A stretch of 64,000 nucleotides of DNA from Aequorivita vladivostokensis (GCF_000952855.1 NZ_JSVU01000002.1:1-64000); one strand, 5' to 3'. Numbered from the stretch's first letter, positions 51,756 to 61,585 are shown. The notes: generated from the sequence alone by a model not told the origin. A program made the numbers and translations.

Positions 51756-53894
51756 TTACTCCTTAATTCCTTCCAAATCCAATAGAAAGGCATAATCCAT
51801 AGCTACTTCCTTTAAGGCTTCAAAACGCCCGGAAGCCCCGCCATGGCCTGCATCCATATTGGTTTGTAATAACAATGTATTGTTATCAGTTTTCAAATCG
51901 CGAAGCTTCGCCACCCATTTAGCAGGTTCCCAATATTGCACTTGACTATCGTGAAGCCCGGTAGTTACGAGCATATTTGGATAGGCTTTTGCTTCAACAT
52001 TGTCATAAGGCGAATAGCTTTTCATATAATTATAGTATTCCACCTCATTAGGGTTTCCCCATTCGTCATATTCACCCGTAGTTAATGGTATGGAATCATC
52101 GAGCATTGTTGTAACCACATCAACAAAAGGCACCGAAGCAATCACACCATTATATAAGTGGGGAGCCATATTTATTACAGCGCCCATCAAAAGGCCGCCC
52201 GCGGACCCGCCGGAAGCATAGAGATGTTCCGGGGAAGTGTAGCCCTGCTCAACCAAGTATTTTGAAGCGTCAATAAAATCGGTAAAGGTGTTTTTCTTTT
52301 TTAACAATTTTCCGTCTTCGTACCATTTTCTGCCCATATATTCGCCGCCGCGAACGTGGGCAATTGCAAAAATAAACCCACGGTCCAACAGACTTAATCG
52401 CACGGACGAAAAATATGGGTCTATTGTGGCGCCATAGGAACCATACCCATATACCAGCGTTGGGTTTTTACCATCTTTTTTAATTCCCTTTCTATAAATA
52501 ACAGACATCGGTATTTTGGTGCCATCTGCGGCGGTTGCCCATAAACGCTCGGTTTCATAATTATCTTTATCAAACTTTCCGCCTAACACTTCCGTTTCCT
52601 TCAAAACGGTTTTCTCCTTGGTTTCCATATTAAAATCTATTATCGAAGCGGGCGTATTCAAGGAATTGTAGCCATAGCGAAGAATTTTGGTGTCGAATTC
52701 GGGGTTTTGGGTCGTGAAGGCGGTGTAGGTTTCATTATCAAAAGGCAGATAATAATCTTCCTTGCCATTCCATTTTTTTATACGAAGCTTTGTAAGCCCG
52801 TTATTTCGTTCGCTTACCACCAAATAATCCTTAAAAATATCAATGTCTTCCAAAAGCACATCATCGCGGTGCGGTATCATATCTTCCCAATTTTCTTTGG
52901 ATGTTTTATCTTCCGAAGTTTTCATGAGTTTGAAATTGAGCGCTTTGTCCTTGTTTGTCAAAACGTACCAATTGTTGCCGTAGTGCGAGATGCTGTACTC
53001 CAAACCTCTTTCGCGCGGTTGGAAGATTTTGAAATCTTCCGTGGGCCTATCAGCTCTTAGAACCCGAAACTCTGAGGTAAGGGTGCTGTAACTGCCAATG
53101 ACAATAAATTTTTTCGACTTTGTTTTATAAACGTAAGTGTTGAAGGTATCGTCATCTTCCGTAAAAACAAGTTCATCCGCAATGGGGTCCGTGCCCAGGG
53201 TGTGACGATAAATTCGATCGGCACGTAGGGTTTTTTCATCCTTTCGGGTGTAGAAAAGGGTTTTATTGTCGCTGCCCCAAGTTGCGCTGCCCGTTGTTAA
53301 CGGAATGCGTTCGGGATAGATTTCACCGGTTTTTAAGTTTTTTATGAATATATCATATTTCCTTCGGCTTAAGGTATCTACGCCAAAGGAGATCAATGTA
53401 TTGTCTTCGGAAACGTTCAAGCCTGTAAGATTGTAATAAGAATGTCCTTTCGCCATTTCATTTACATCAAAAAGAATTTCCTCCTCGGCATCCAGACTCC
53501 CTTTTTTACGGGTATAGATAGGATAATCCTTCCCTGTTACGTATCGGGTAATGTAGTAATAACCGTTCAATTTATAGGGAACCGATTCATCATCTTCCTT
53601 AATACGCGCCTTCATTTCCTCAAAAAGATCTTCTTTGAACTTTTTGGTGTGTGCCGTCATCGATTCGTAATATTCGTTCTCTTCCTTCAAATAATTAATC
53701 ACCTTTTCATCCTCGGGATTGTTGAGCCAGTAATAATTATCAATGCGTATATCGTCGTGGGCCATTAATTCCTTGGCTATTTTTTCTGCTTTCGGGGGAG
53801 TAATTTCCATAGTTTTTTTTGAAGTTTCCTGCGCGTATATTGAAACGGCAAAAATAAGGGAAGCAATTGAAAAGAAGGCGGATTTTTGAATCAT
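51756..53894 (-). CDS. S9 family prolyl oligopeptidase (oligopeptidase B-like)
   Basis: This 712-residue exported serine peptidase (signal start SAFFSIASLIFAVSIYAQ) has a beta-propeller domain and the catalytic alpha/beta hydrolase domain. The nucleophile is in YASGGSAGGLLMG, the Asp in TTGLHDSQVQYWEP and the His in DAGHGGASGRF. The acidic-pocket type (SYSPYDNVEAKAYPN) matches oligopeptidase B, which cleaves after Arg/Lys in short peptides. It is divergent from ybaB across a 63-base gap. Confidence 0.92.
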   Translation of the reverse strand: MIQKSAFFSIASLIFAVSIYAQETSKKTMEITPPKAEKIAKELMAHDDIRIDNYYWLNNPEDEKVINYLKEENEYYESMTAHTKKFKEDLFEEMKARIKEDDESVPYKLNGYYYITRYVTGKDYPIYTRKKGSLDAEEEILFDVNEMAKGHSYYNLTGLNVSEDNTLISFGVDTLSRRKYDIFIKNLKTGEIYPERIPLTTGSATWGSDNKTLFYTRKDEKTLRADRIYRHTLGTDPIADELVFTEDDDTFNTYVYKTKSKKFIVIGSYSTLTSEFRVLRADRPTEDFKIFQPRERGLEYSISHYGNNWYVLTNKDKALNFKLMKTSEDKTSKENWEDMIPHRDDVLLEDIDIFKDYLVVSERNNGLTKLRIKKWNGKEDYYLPFDNETYTAFTTQNPEFDTKILRYGYNSLNTPASIIDFNMETKEKTVLKETEVLGGKFDKDNYETERLWATAADGTKIPMSVIYRKGIKKDGKNPTLVYGYGSYGATIDPYFSSVRLSLLDRGFIFAIAHVRGGEYMGRKWYEDGKLLKKKNTFTDFIDASKYLVEQGYTSPEHLYASGGSAGGLLMGAVINMAPHLYNGVIASVPFVDVVTTMLDDSIPLTTGEYDEWGNPNEVEYYNYMKSYSPYDNVEAKAYPNMLVTTGLHDSQVQYWEPAKWVAKLRDLKTDNNTLLLQTNMDAGHGGASGRFEALKEVAMDYAFLLDLEGIKE

Positions 53895-53925
53895 TATATT
53901 ATTTTTGAATAGCTAGGCAAATTAG

Positions 53926-53933
53926 TAAATTTG
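53926..53933 (+). promoter_or_regulatory. -7 box of ybaB
   Basis: TAAATTTG matches TAnnTTTG, 25 bases upstream of the ATG. Confidence 0.55.
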
Positions 53934-53957
53934 CGCCAAACTTAAACACAAAAATAT

Positions 53958-54281
53958 ATGTTTGGAGATTTAATGGGAATGATGGGCAAACTAAAAGAAA
54001 CCCAAGAAAAAGTGGAAGCCACCAAAAGGCGCTTGGACACCGTAATGATTGATGAAAGCAGCAGCGACGGACTTCTAAAAATAACCCTTACCGCAAACCG
54101 ACAGATCAAAACGATTGAAATTGGCGATGCCTTGCTGGAAGACAAAGAGCAATTGGAAGATTATTTAATTCTCACTTTAAATAAAGCCATTGAGAAAGCC
54201 ACAAATGTCCATGAAACGGAAGTGGCTGCCGTTGCCAAAGAAGGCATGCCGAACATTCCTGGGCTAGATATGTTTAAATAA
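53958..54281 (+). CDS. ybaB: YbaB/EbfC nucleoid-associated protein
   Basis: This 107-residue YbaB/EbfC-type protein starts with a long helix rich in Lys and Glu ([17 protein letters not shown]), followed by a beta-sheet with [20 protein letters not shown], then a second helix. Dimers bind DNA and affect nucleoid structure or expression. It is a single-gene unit with a good promoter and is divergent from the S9 peptidase. Confidence 0.92.
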   Translation: MFGDLMGMMGKLKETQEKVEATKRRLDTVMIDESSSDGLLKITLTANRQIKTIEIGDALLEDKEQLEDYLILTLNKAIEKATNVHETEVAAVAKEGMPNIPGLDMFK

Positions 54282-54384
54282 TCTAGACTGAACTTATTAT
54301 AAATAGGTTTGACAATTTTTTAAACACGCTGTTTTTTACGATATTGAGAGCTTAAAGTATTCAGTAATCATTAAACACCTAATT

Positions 54385-54705
54385 ATGTTTGAACTTAAAA
54401 AAAGTGGTGATAAATTTCACTTTGTATTGAAAGCGGCCAATGGGCAGGTAATTTTATCCAGCCAAATGTACGCCTCCAAAGCTTCTGCTATGAACGGCAT
54501 TGAATCGGTTAAAACCAATAGTGGCAAAGATTCGATGTATGAAAAGAAAACAGCAGCAAACGGCAAATTTCACTTTAATGTGAAAGCTACAAATGGCCAA
54601 ATAATTGGAAGCAGCCAGATGTATGCTTCTGAAAGCGGGGTATCAACAGGTATTGAATCTGTTAAGAAAAATGCACCCGGCGCTTCGATTAAAGAAGTTG
54701 AGTAG
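54385..54705 (+). CDS. YegP/DUF1508-like protein with two repeats
   Basis: The protein has 106 residues. Two copies of a 48-residue unit are present: KFHFVLKAANGQVILSSQMY and KFHFNVKATNGQIIGSSQMY, each followed by IESVKxN. This is the DUF1508/YegP fold; its role is unknown. The two units are related by internal duplication. A strong terminator follows at 54717. Confidence 0.88.
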   Translation: MFELKKSGDKFHFVLKAANGQVILSSQMYASKASAMNGIESVKTNSGKDSMYEKKTAANGKFHFNVKATNGQIIGSSQMYASESGVSTGIESVKKNAPGASIKEVE

Positions 54706-54716
54706 ATTTATTTTAG

Positions 54717-54770
54717 GCCACGAATTGACGATTGTACTTTTAATCATTCGTTAATTCGTGGCTTTTTATT
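54717..54770 (+). terminator. terminator after the YegP-like gene
   Basis: The 15-bp stem (54717-54731 with 54748-54762, one mismatch) is followed by a T-rich tail. Confidence 0.8.
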
Positions 54771-54784
54771 TTTTTAAGATCGGC

Positions 54785-55024
54785 TTATTTCCAATAATTA
54801 TTTGCGGCGGCAATGGTCGCAAATTCTGTGGCAACTACCTGCCCGACAGCAATTAGCATTGCCGCATCCTCCGCATAGATAGGTCGCAGCTTTTCACGCA
54901 CCGACGCATCAGGCTGGGTTGCTTTTATAACCAATCGCGCCATTTTTACGGCCAATTGCCTGCCCTCTTCGGGCGTTTTGGTGATGAGGGAATTTCCGGG
55001 AACCATTTCAATTTGTTCTGACAT
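54785..55024 (-). CDS. small protein of unknown function
   Basis: The protein has 79 residues. Ala-rich helices dominate: EGRQLAVKMARLVIKATQPDA and AAMLIAVGQVVATEFATIAA. The start MSEQIEMVPGNSLITKTPEE is polar. I do not recognise the family; the length and composition suggest a helical bundle. It lies 69 bases downstream of pncB on the same strand and converges with the YegP-like gene. Confidence 0.55.
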   Translation of the reverse strand: MSEQIEMVPGNSLITKTPEEGRQLAVKMARLVIKATQPDASVREKLRPIYAEDAAMLIAVGQVVATEFATIAAANNYWK

Positions 55025-55093
55025 AACTTAAGTTTTTTAAATTTTCCTAAAATTAACGAAACTGTTGCAAATTGAAAATGATTAAAGTCGTAT

Positions 55094-56494
55094 TTACTGG
55101 GCGCGGTCCAAAACCAACTGGTCGCGCAGGGTTTTCAATTGCTCGCTCAAGCCAATTTTATAGGTATGTGGATTCTGGAATCTTTTGAATTCTTCGGGAA
55201 GCAGCGCCAACCTTTTGCGAGAAAATTCCGCGATTTCAGAAACCGATTGTTTCGGAATCAGTGCTTTCCCCTTCTCCATAACCTTTTGTAAAAGCGGTTC
55301 TTTCTGAAATTTTTCGAGTTCTAGATTTTTGGTTACATCAAATGGATGGAACATTTTTAGGATATTCTCTTCGGAAACCAATCCTATAGCGTCGGCACCG
55401 TAAAACATGCCATTTTCATCTATCAATCGGAATACTTGCTTCTTTGAAGGAAGCGAAATTTTTATGATATTCTCTGAAAGTTTTATTCGGGGTTCGCCGT
55501 TGAATTCTGAAAGTTTATAAACCCCGCCCAGTGCCGCATCGGGTTTGCCTGTAACGAGGTTGGTGCCCACTCCGAAAATATCAATTGGAGCGTGTTGCTC
55601 CTCCAAGCTTTTGATAACGTATTCATCCAATTGGTTTGAAGCAACTATTTTTACAAAATCCAATCCCGCATGGTCCAAAAGCTTACGCGTTTCCTTTGCC
55701 AGGTACGCCAAATCGCCACTATCCAAACGAACGCCGTACAGCTGCTCTCCACTTTTCTCCATTTCCTTGGCAACGGTAATCGCGTTGGGCACGCCACTTT
55801 TCAGCGTGTTATAGGTATCTACCAAAAGCACACAATTTTTGTTGCGGATTCTCGCAAAATCGCGGAACGCCTGCAACTCGTCTTCATAGCTCTGTATAAA
55901 AGAGTGCGCCATGGTGCCCGATCCGGGAATGTTAAAATCCTCGGCTGCTTTTACATTGCTGGTGCTGTCAAAACCGCCAATAGCCGCTGCCCGGGTCGCA
56001 AAATAGCCTCCCGTGGCGTGGGCGCGCCTTAAGCCCATATCCAACAAAACCTTGTTGCCCGCGCTGTGTCGAATCCGGCTGGCCTTGGTAGCAATAAGAG
56101 TCTGGAAATTAAGGATATTCAGCAACACAGTTTCCACAATCTGAACCTCCATGATATTTCCTTCCACTTGTAGAATCGGTCTATTCGGAAAAACAATGTC
56201 TCCCTCTTTGGAAGATCTGACGGTTCCACGGAAGCGAAACTTCTGAAGATATTCCAAAAAATCTGCTTCAAAGCCGTGGATTTTCAGATACTCGATGTCT
56301 TCCTTCGTAAATCGTAAATACTCTAAAATTTCAAGTATATTCCCAAGACCGGCAAATATGGCATAGCCGCCATCAAAAGGATTCTTTCTAAAATAATAAT
56401 CGAAGACAGCCTCACTTTCTGGCTTGGTCTTAAAATAAACCTGGGCCATGGTGAGTTGATACAAATCGGTATAGGAGGCTGAAATTTGGAACAT
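55094..56494 (-). CDS. pncB: nicotinate phosphoribosyltransferase
   Basis: This 466-residue enzyme of NAD salvage makes nicotinate mononucleotide from nicotinate and PRPP. The N-terminal domain has YTDLYQLTMAQVYF. A conserved core reads GGFDSTSNVKAAEDFNIPGSGTMAHSFIQ, the usual NAPRTase type, and the PRPP-binding His/Arg region is in the middle. The 10-base gap to the upstream threonine aldolase gene suggests co-transcription. Confidence 0.93.
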   Translation of the reverse strand: MFQISASYTDLYQLTMAQVYFKTKPESEAVFDYYFRKNPFDGGYAIFAGLGNILEILEYLRFTKEDIEYLKIHGFEADFLEYLQKFRFRGTVRSSKEGDIVFPNRPILQVEGNIMEVQIVETVLLNILNFQTLIATKASRIRHSAGNKVLLDMGLRRAHATGGYFATRAAAIGGFDSTSNVKAAEDFNIPGSGTMAHSFIQSYEDELQAFRDFARIRNKNCVLLVDTYNTLKSGVPNAITVAKEMEKSGEQLYGVRLDSGDLAYLAKETRKLLDHAGLDFVKIVASNQLDEYVIKSLEEQHAPIDIFGVGTNLVTGKPDAALGGVYKLSEFNGEPRIKLSENIIKISLPSKKQVFRLIDENGMFYGADAIGLVSEENILKMFHPFDVTKNLELEKFQKEPLLQKVMEKGKALIPKQSVSEIAEFSRKRLALLPEEFKRFQNPHTYKIGLSEQLKTLRDQLVLDRAQ

Positions 56495-56503
56495 TTTGAG
56501 TAT

Positions 56504-57529
56504 CTATTTAGTGTAATTTTCTAAAACCTCCAGAAACTTATCGTGCATTTCAGCGGTATAATCCAAATGCGTTACAATCCTGAGTTTCCCCTGCCCCATA
56601 CTGCTTATTTTTATGTTCTTCTGAAGCAGATCGTGCATAAATTTTTCTTCGGAAATATGCTCTGAAAGATAAAATATCACAATGTTGGTTTCCGTGGGCT
56701 CTACTCCTTTCACATAGTCTTGTTGTGAAAGTAACGCTGCAATTTCCGAAGCTTTTTTATGGTCTTCTGAAAGACGTTCCAAATGGTTATCCAGCGCGTA
56801 AATTCCCGCGGCAGCCATAAAACCTATCTGCCGCATGCCGCCGCCCAAAACCTTTCGCACGCGCATGGCCTTTTGCATAATTTTCTTTTTTCCTATCAAT
56901 ACACTGCCCATAGGTGTGCCCAAGCCTTTGCTCAGACAGACGGAGATGGTATCGAAAGTTTTTCCGTACTTCTTCGGGTCTTCCCATTTGGCAACGAGCG
57001 CGTTCCAAATCCGTGCGCCTTCAAGATGAAAACCAAGGTTATTTTTGTCGCAAATTTTTCGAATTTTTTCAATTTCCGAAAAATCATAGCACGCGCCGCC
57101 GCCTTTGTTTGTAGTGTTTTCGAGACAAACCAAACTGGTCAAAGGACTGTGGTAAAAATTCGGCGGATTGATGTTTTCCTCAACTTGGGCGGCGGTAATC
57201 ATTCCGCGGTCGCCATCCAAAAGTTTGCACGAAACGCCACTGTTAAACGAGACGCCACCGCCTTCATAATTGTAAACGTGGGCCCATTTATCGGCAATCA
57301 ATTGTTCGCCGGGCTGGGTGTGCATTTTTATGGCGGCCTGGTTTGCCATACTTCCCGTGGGAAAAAACAGCGCCGCATCCATCCCGAACATTTCTGCCAG
57401 CTTTTTTTCCAGCTTGTTTGCGGTGGGATCTTCTTTATAAACATCGTCGCCCACTTCCGCATTCATAATGGCTTGCATCATTGCTTGGGTAGGCTTGGTA
57501 ACCGTATCACTTCTTAAATCTATAATCAT
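56504..57529 (-). CDS. ltaE: low-specificity L-threonine aldolase
   Basis: This 341-residue PLP enzyme cleaves L-threonine or allo-threonine to glycine and acetaldehyde. The start MIIDLRSDTVTKPT and the FPTGSMANQAAIKMH and LSKGLGTPMGSV motifs (PLP lysine K201) are typical. The conserved Asp of the HLDGARI motif, which contacts the PLP ring nitrogen, is Glu here (HLEGARIWN, E170), a rare change. It lies ten bases before pncB on the same strand. Confidence 0.9.
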   Translation of the reverse strand: MIIDLRSDTVTKPTQAMMQAIMNAEVGDDVYKEDPTANKLEKKLAEMFGMDAALFFPTGSMANQAAIKMHTQPGEQLIADKWAHVYNYEGGGVSFNSGVSCKLLDGDRGMITAAQVEENINPPNFYHSPLTSLVCLENTTNKGGGACYDFSEIEKIRKICDKNNLGFHLEGARIWNALVAKWEDPKKYGKTFDTISVCLSKGLGTPMGSVLIGKKKIMQKAMRVRKVLGGGMRQIGFMAAAGIYALDNHLERLSEDHKKASEIAALLSQQDYVKGVEPTETNIVIFYLSEHISEEKFMHDLLQKNIKISSMGQGKLRIVTHLDYTAEMHDKFLEVLENYTK

Positions 57530-57538
57530 TTTCTTGTT

Positions 57539-58168
57539 TTAATCTTCGCGAAAAAACTTTCCGTTTTCGTCAAACTTCTTTACTAATTCTGAAATTTCCT
57601 TGTCCAGCGCAATCAATTCAAGGGAATTATTGTGTTCCGCATTTACATTTTTATATTTTGAATCATTTCCCAAATCATATTCCTTAAAGCTTTTTTCAAA
57701 CACATCTCTTCCAAAGGCAAATTTGTATTCTTTGTGGCACGAGCTTACGGACATATTTCCAAAAGCGTTGGTATCTACTTTCTCGCCTTCGTAAGGCTTA
57801 ACTTCCCCGATTTTTAGAGCATTTTTATTCTTTAAAACTTTTGACATATCCTTGCTGATCCCTAAGGATATAGGCTTAAAACTTCCGCAGTTGTCAAATT
57901 TTTGAAGTTTCATAATTTTGTCGTCTTCTTTCCAAAAAACATATACCGAATAATAAGTGGAAGTTGATGTACACCATTTTCCATCGGGCATGGTGAACAT
58001 TTGAATGTTTCCATCGCAGTAGTCCTTTCTAAAAAAATATTCTGGGTTCTGCTGCAGTTCCAGTTCCGCCATTTTCTGTGCAACTATTGAATCTACATAG
58101 GCTTCGTCGTTTTGGGCAAAACCTACAGCTATCATAAAAAATGTGAACAGGAGCAATGTTTTTTTCAT
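57539..58168 (-). CDS. small secreted protein of unknown function
   Basis: The protein has 209 residues. Signal peptide MKKTLLLFTFFMIAVGFAQ is followed by an acidic helix (EAYVDSIVAQKMAELELQQN) and a domain with four cysteines (FRKDYCDGNIQMF, WCTSTSTYYSVY, FDNCGSFKP, SVSSCHKEYKF) that could form two disulfides. Start 58168 is chosen for the signal peptide. It is ten bases upstream of ltaE on the same strand, so it may be in the same transcript. No family was recognised. Confidence 0.65.
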   Translation of the reverse strand: MKKTLLLFTFFMIAVGFAQNDEAYVDSIVAQKMAELELQQNPEYFFRKDYCDGNIQMFTMPDGKWCTSTSTYYSVYVFWKEDDKIMKLQKFDNCGSFKPISLGISKDMSKVLKNKNALKIGEVKPYEGEKVDTNAFGNMSVSSCHKEYKFAFGRDVFEKSFKEYDLGNDSKYKNVNAEHNNSLELIALDKEISELVKKFDENGKFFRED

Positions 58169-58266
58169 AAAGTGAAGATTTAAGGGGAATTTACTTTTCA
58201 CAAATACCTATTTGAATGAAAGTATAAAATTAGCCGAAATATTCGTTCGTCTCACGAAGTTAATAG

Positions 58267-58274
58267 TATTTTTG
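58267..58274 (+). promoter_or_regulatory. -7 box of prfB
   Basis: TATTTTTG matches TAnnTTTG, 21 bases upstream of the ATG at 58295. Confidence 0.55.
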
Positions 58275-58294
58275 CTAAAATTCTTACCTAAAAT

Positions 58295-59402
58295 ATGACA
58301 ACAACAGACCAAATAAAAGACCTTAAGGTGCGGTTAGATGCCTTGAGGCACTATCTTTGACATTGCTGGGAAAAATATAGAGATTACCAACGACGAAGAA
58401 AAAACCTTTGACCCCAACTTTTGGAACAACCCACAGCAAGCCGAGGCTTTTATGAAAGAACTGCGGACCAAAAAAAAGTGGGTAACCGACTACGAAACCG
58501 CAAAAACACTTACCGAGGAAGCTGATATTCTGCTTGAATTTTATAAAGAAGGTGAAGGCAAAGCCGAAAATGTAGATGCTGCCTTTGAAAAAGCCAAAAG
58601 CGCCATTGAAAATTTGGAGTTTCGGAATATGCTAGGCGAAGAAGGCGATGATATGAGCGCCGTCTTGCAGATTACCGCAGGTGCCGGCGGAACCGAAAGC
58701 TGTGATTGGGCACAAATGCTCTCGCGGATGTACCTGATGTGGGCGCAGAAAAACGATTATAAAGTAAAGGAACTCAACTTTCAAGCGGGCGATGTAGCCG
58801 GAGTAAAAACGGTTACCCTGGAAATCGAGGGCGAATACGCCTTTGGTTGGTTAAAGAGTGAAAACGGCGTGCACCGTTTGGTGCGTATTTCTCCCTTCGA
58901 TAGCAATGCGAAGCGACATACAAGTTTTGCGAGCGTTTATGTATATCCGTTGGTTGATGACACTATTGAAATTGAAATCAACCCAGCCGATATTTCTTGG
59001 GAATTTGCCCGCAGTAGCGGTGCCGGCGGTCAGAATGTTAATAAAGTAGAAACAAAAGCCATACTTACCCACCACCCTTCGGGAATTGTGATCCATAACA
59101 GTGAAACCCGCAGCCAGCTGGACAATCGCGAAAAGGCGATGCAGATGCTGAAATCTCAATTGTATGAAATAGAACTTCGGAAACAAATGGCCCAGCGAGC
59201 CGAGATTGAGGACAGCAAGCTTGCCATAGAATGGGGCTCGCAAATTCGCAACTATGTACTGCATCCTTATAAATTGGTGAAAGACGTGCGCACAGGCCAT
59301 GAAACCGGAAATACAGATGCAATGCTGGACGGTGAGATTGACGAGTTTTTAAAGGCGTATTTGATGATGACGGGGCAGAAGGAGAAGAGTGATGAGCTTT
59401 AA
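58295..59402 (+). CDS. prfB: peptide chain release factor 2 with programmed +1 frameshift
   Basis: The gene begins at 58295 (MTTTDQIKDLKVRLD) and runs 21 codons to CTT TGA C (stop TGA at 58358-58360). It then continues in the +1 frame from GAC at 58359 to 59402, giving about 368 residues like other RF2. The classic TATCTTTGAC slippage site is intact, so RF2 levels are self-regulated. The tripeptide SPF and the GGQ motif (GAGGQNVNK) are present. The upstream SD-like element is only AGG with CAC in place of GGG. Confidence 0.95.
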
Positions 59403-59406
59403 AAAA

Positions 59407-59443
59407 CAAAGGGAACAAGATTCTAAAATCTTCGTTCCCTTTG
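59407..59443 (+). terminator. hairpin after prfB
   Basis: CAAAGGGAAC / GTTCCCTTTG (59407-59416, 59434-59443) encloses an AAGAT/ATCTT inner pair. There is no clear T-run, so it may be an mRNA-stabilising hairpin rather than a full terminator. Confidence 0.5.
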
Positions 59444-59587
59444 CAAATCATAATTCCTTCTGCTGGCATTATCCGTTTCGAAGTTTTGCGGGTATATTCT
59501 CAGCTGTTTTTTAGACTTAAGCACCCCGATATGATAGTCTTGTAAAGATAGGGAAAATTTTAAAACAATAGATTGGTCGTGGAAATT

Positions 59588-59758
59588 TTAACTTTTGCGC
59601 CTACCCAAATAATCACTGGCCCAAAATACCAACAACAGCACTAAAAAAATACCGGAAATATATTTTGCCGGTTCCAATCCCCCATCGCCAATACCAATAA
59701 AACCAATGACCGCGAAGACGATCGCAAGAATTATATAAGTTGCTTTCCAGTGAAGCAT
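59588..59758 (-). CDS. DUF1328-like small membrane protein
   Basis: An ATG at 59758 opens a 56-residue frame ending at 59588. Two hydrophobic helices (ATYIILAIVFAVIGFIGIG and YISGIFLVLLLVFWASDYL) are separated by a short polar turn, with a basic end GRRKS. Composition and layout match DUF1328 proteins, small membrane proteins of unknown function. It is too short for many gene finders. Confidence 0.7.
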   Translation of the reverse strand: MLHWKATYIILAIVFAVIGFIGIGDGGLEPAKYISGIFLVLLLVFWASDYLGRRKS

Positions 59759-59860
59759 GGAGAGATTGGTTTGAAAGTTGTTTAAATATAGCTACTAAAG
59801 TTAAAACATTTTTAATTAAATTTTAACATTGGAAGCATCTTTTTTAACATAAAAACCCTA

Positions 59861-61585
59861 TCATTCAATTACTTCAAAATATTTTTTAGTCGAAATGTAC
59901 GTGCCCTCTTCGCTAAAACCTTCTATCCAAATTTCAAAAACATCCGAAACGTCCGAAGTGTAAAAAGATGTTTCATAGTTACCGTTTGTGAGCATAATAT
60001 TGGGCTCCCAAAGCAATTGTACGCGATAATCCGGAATCCTTTTGAGTGAAGGATTTTGGCCGTAATCCGGCCTATAATATTTTTTATCCCTAATCATCGG
60101 CTGAAGGCTTATTTCCTCGACATATTCAGGGGATAGTTTGGGAACGAAGTCACCTTTCTTTGTTTCAACTGCAATGATTCCGCTAAAAATTCGGGAGCCA
60201 TAACGGTAGGGTTCGTTGACCACTCGAATTCGCTGTATGTCGCGTGCATTGTAGTTTATGAGTTCAGTATTATCCTGAATGAACATTCCATCCATCAAGA
60301 CCAGGGGATCCGCAGTGTTGAATTTAGCGATACCGTTGGGATCATACGCATTGTTCACGACAAATCTACTTTCGCCATCCTTGCCCCTAATGGCGGCAAG
60401 GGTTACAATTTCAACGAAGGTTTCCCTAACGGTAGGAAATCTTGTATAATCATCAAGCGTGAAAACAGTGCCCAAGTCATCAAAAAAGGCAGGATTGATC
60501 TTGTTTTTTAAAATGCTGTCTTTCTTTACATCAAAATAGGCGTTTTCCACTTGCAATTGGACACTCCTTTCCTGTAGCCATTGTTTTAGTTCCGCATCCA
60601 ACTTCAAAAAATAAGGTTCATTGGGCCGCAGCTTCAATTCCTTGCTATCCAAAACTACCTTGTAATTGTTTCTCACTTCCTCATCGCCATACAATTGGAC
60701 AATACTTTTTTCAGCATTATAGGCTTCGGTTACCGAAAAGAAGAAACGCCCCTCAGAATTGGTTTTCGCAATTTTTGCCACATAATCCACTCCGGGAATC
60801 GTGAGCACGACTTCTTTATTTGGTGCAGGTGAACTGTCGAGTTTGGCGCGAACAACGCCCGAAATAAGCTCGCCGCGAAGCTCTGGCACATAAAAAATTT
60901 CAGAAGCTTTATCTTCCTCCCATTTTGAAACTCGTCCGAAAATTTCAACAGGATTAATTTTTCGTACGGAAAGTGTATAATTCCCCTTTGAAATATTGGC
61001 GTCTGCTTCCACCTGCAGAGTTATCTTCTCACGGAAACCATAAGTATTCTTATTTATATTAATAGTGAGCCCTTCAGCATTCTCTTCAACTTTTGGGAAA
61101 TCATTTTTTGAGGAAGCGGTAATTTTTATGGAATCCCTTGCTTGCGGGGCACGATCCATTTTTTCAAAAGTGTTGATCACATATATATCTTTCTGCGCAA
61201 AGGCGTCCTGCGGATTGTTTCTTGAAAAATTGGTATATGCAATCAGTTTATAAATGCCCGTCCTCAAATTGGAAGGCAGGAAAAAATCTCCGTTCGCAGT
61301 TCCCTGTTCTACCTTTAATTTATGGTGAAAAACCACAGAGTCGTTTTGATTTCTTAGGGAAACATAGACAACCTTACTAAGCAAGTTTGGCCGCTTTGAG
61401 GTGTTAAGTGTATTCGCTTTATACTGAAGTAGCTCTCCTGCGAGCAATACTTGCGAATTCATTGAAAGGACCACGTCTTCCCTAGGAAAAACATTGACGT
61501 CAACTTCAACCTCATTTTTAGAAATTTGTGCCGATGCGGCAATTCCGAAAAAAACGAATACTATAATAATTAATTTTTTGACCAT
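59861..61585 (-). CDS. outer-membrane-cluster protein with TonB plug-like C-terminus
   Basis: The protein has 574 residues with signal peptide MVKKLIIIVFVFFGIAASAQ. It consists of repeated beta-sandwich domains of MG2 or carboxypeptidase-regulatory type (about 75-320), for example GDFFLPSNLRTGIYKLIAYT. A C-terminal region resembles a TonB receptor plug without a barrel: DPLVLMDGMFIQDNTELI, DIQRIRVVNEPYRYGS, GIIAVETKKGDF. It is presumably periplasmic or attached to the receptor. Its start overlaps no other gene and lies three bases after the DUF4249 stop. Confidence 0.7.
   Translation of the reverse strand: MVKKLIIIVFVFFGIAASAQISKNEVEVDVNVFPREDVVLSMNSQVLLAGELLQYKANTLNTSKRPNLLSKVVYVSLRNQNDSVVFHHKLKVEQGTANGDFFLPSNLRTGIYKLIAYTNFSRNNPQDAFAQKDIYVINTFEKMDRAPQARDSIKITASSKNDFPKVEENAEGLTININKNTYGFREKITLQVEADANISKGNYTLSVRKINPVEIFGRVSKWEEDKASEIFYVPELRGELISGVVRAKLDSSPAPNKEVVLTIPGVDYVAKIAKTNSEGRFFFSVTEAYNAEKSIVQLYGDEEVRNNYKVVLDSKELKLRPNEPYFLKLDAELKQWLQERSVQLQVENAYFDVKKDSILKNKINPAFFDDLGTVFTLDDYTRFPTVRETFVEIVTLAAIRGKDGESRFVVNNAYDPNGIAKFNTADPLVLMDGMFIQDNTELINYNARDIQRIRVVNEPYRYGSRIFSGIIAVETKKGDFVPKLSPEYVEEISLQPMIRDKKYYRPDYGQNPSLKRIPDYRVQLLWEPNIMLTNGNYETSFYTSDVSDVFEIWIEGFSEEGTYISTKKYFEVIE

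Noticed and set aside
56783-57517. Long plus-strand frame of 244 residues
   Set aside because: It is the antisense shadow of the threonine aldolase gene with no recognisable motif.
58295-58452. prfB as a pseudogene with an early stop
   Set aside because: The TGA lies in the conserved CTTTGAC site of RF2 programmed frameshifting.
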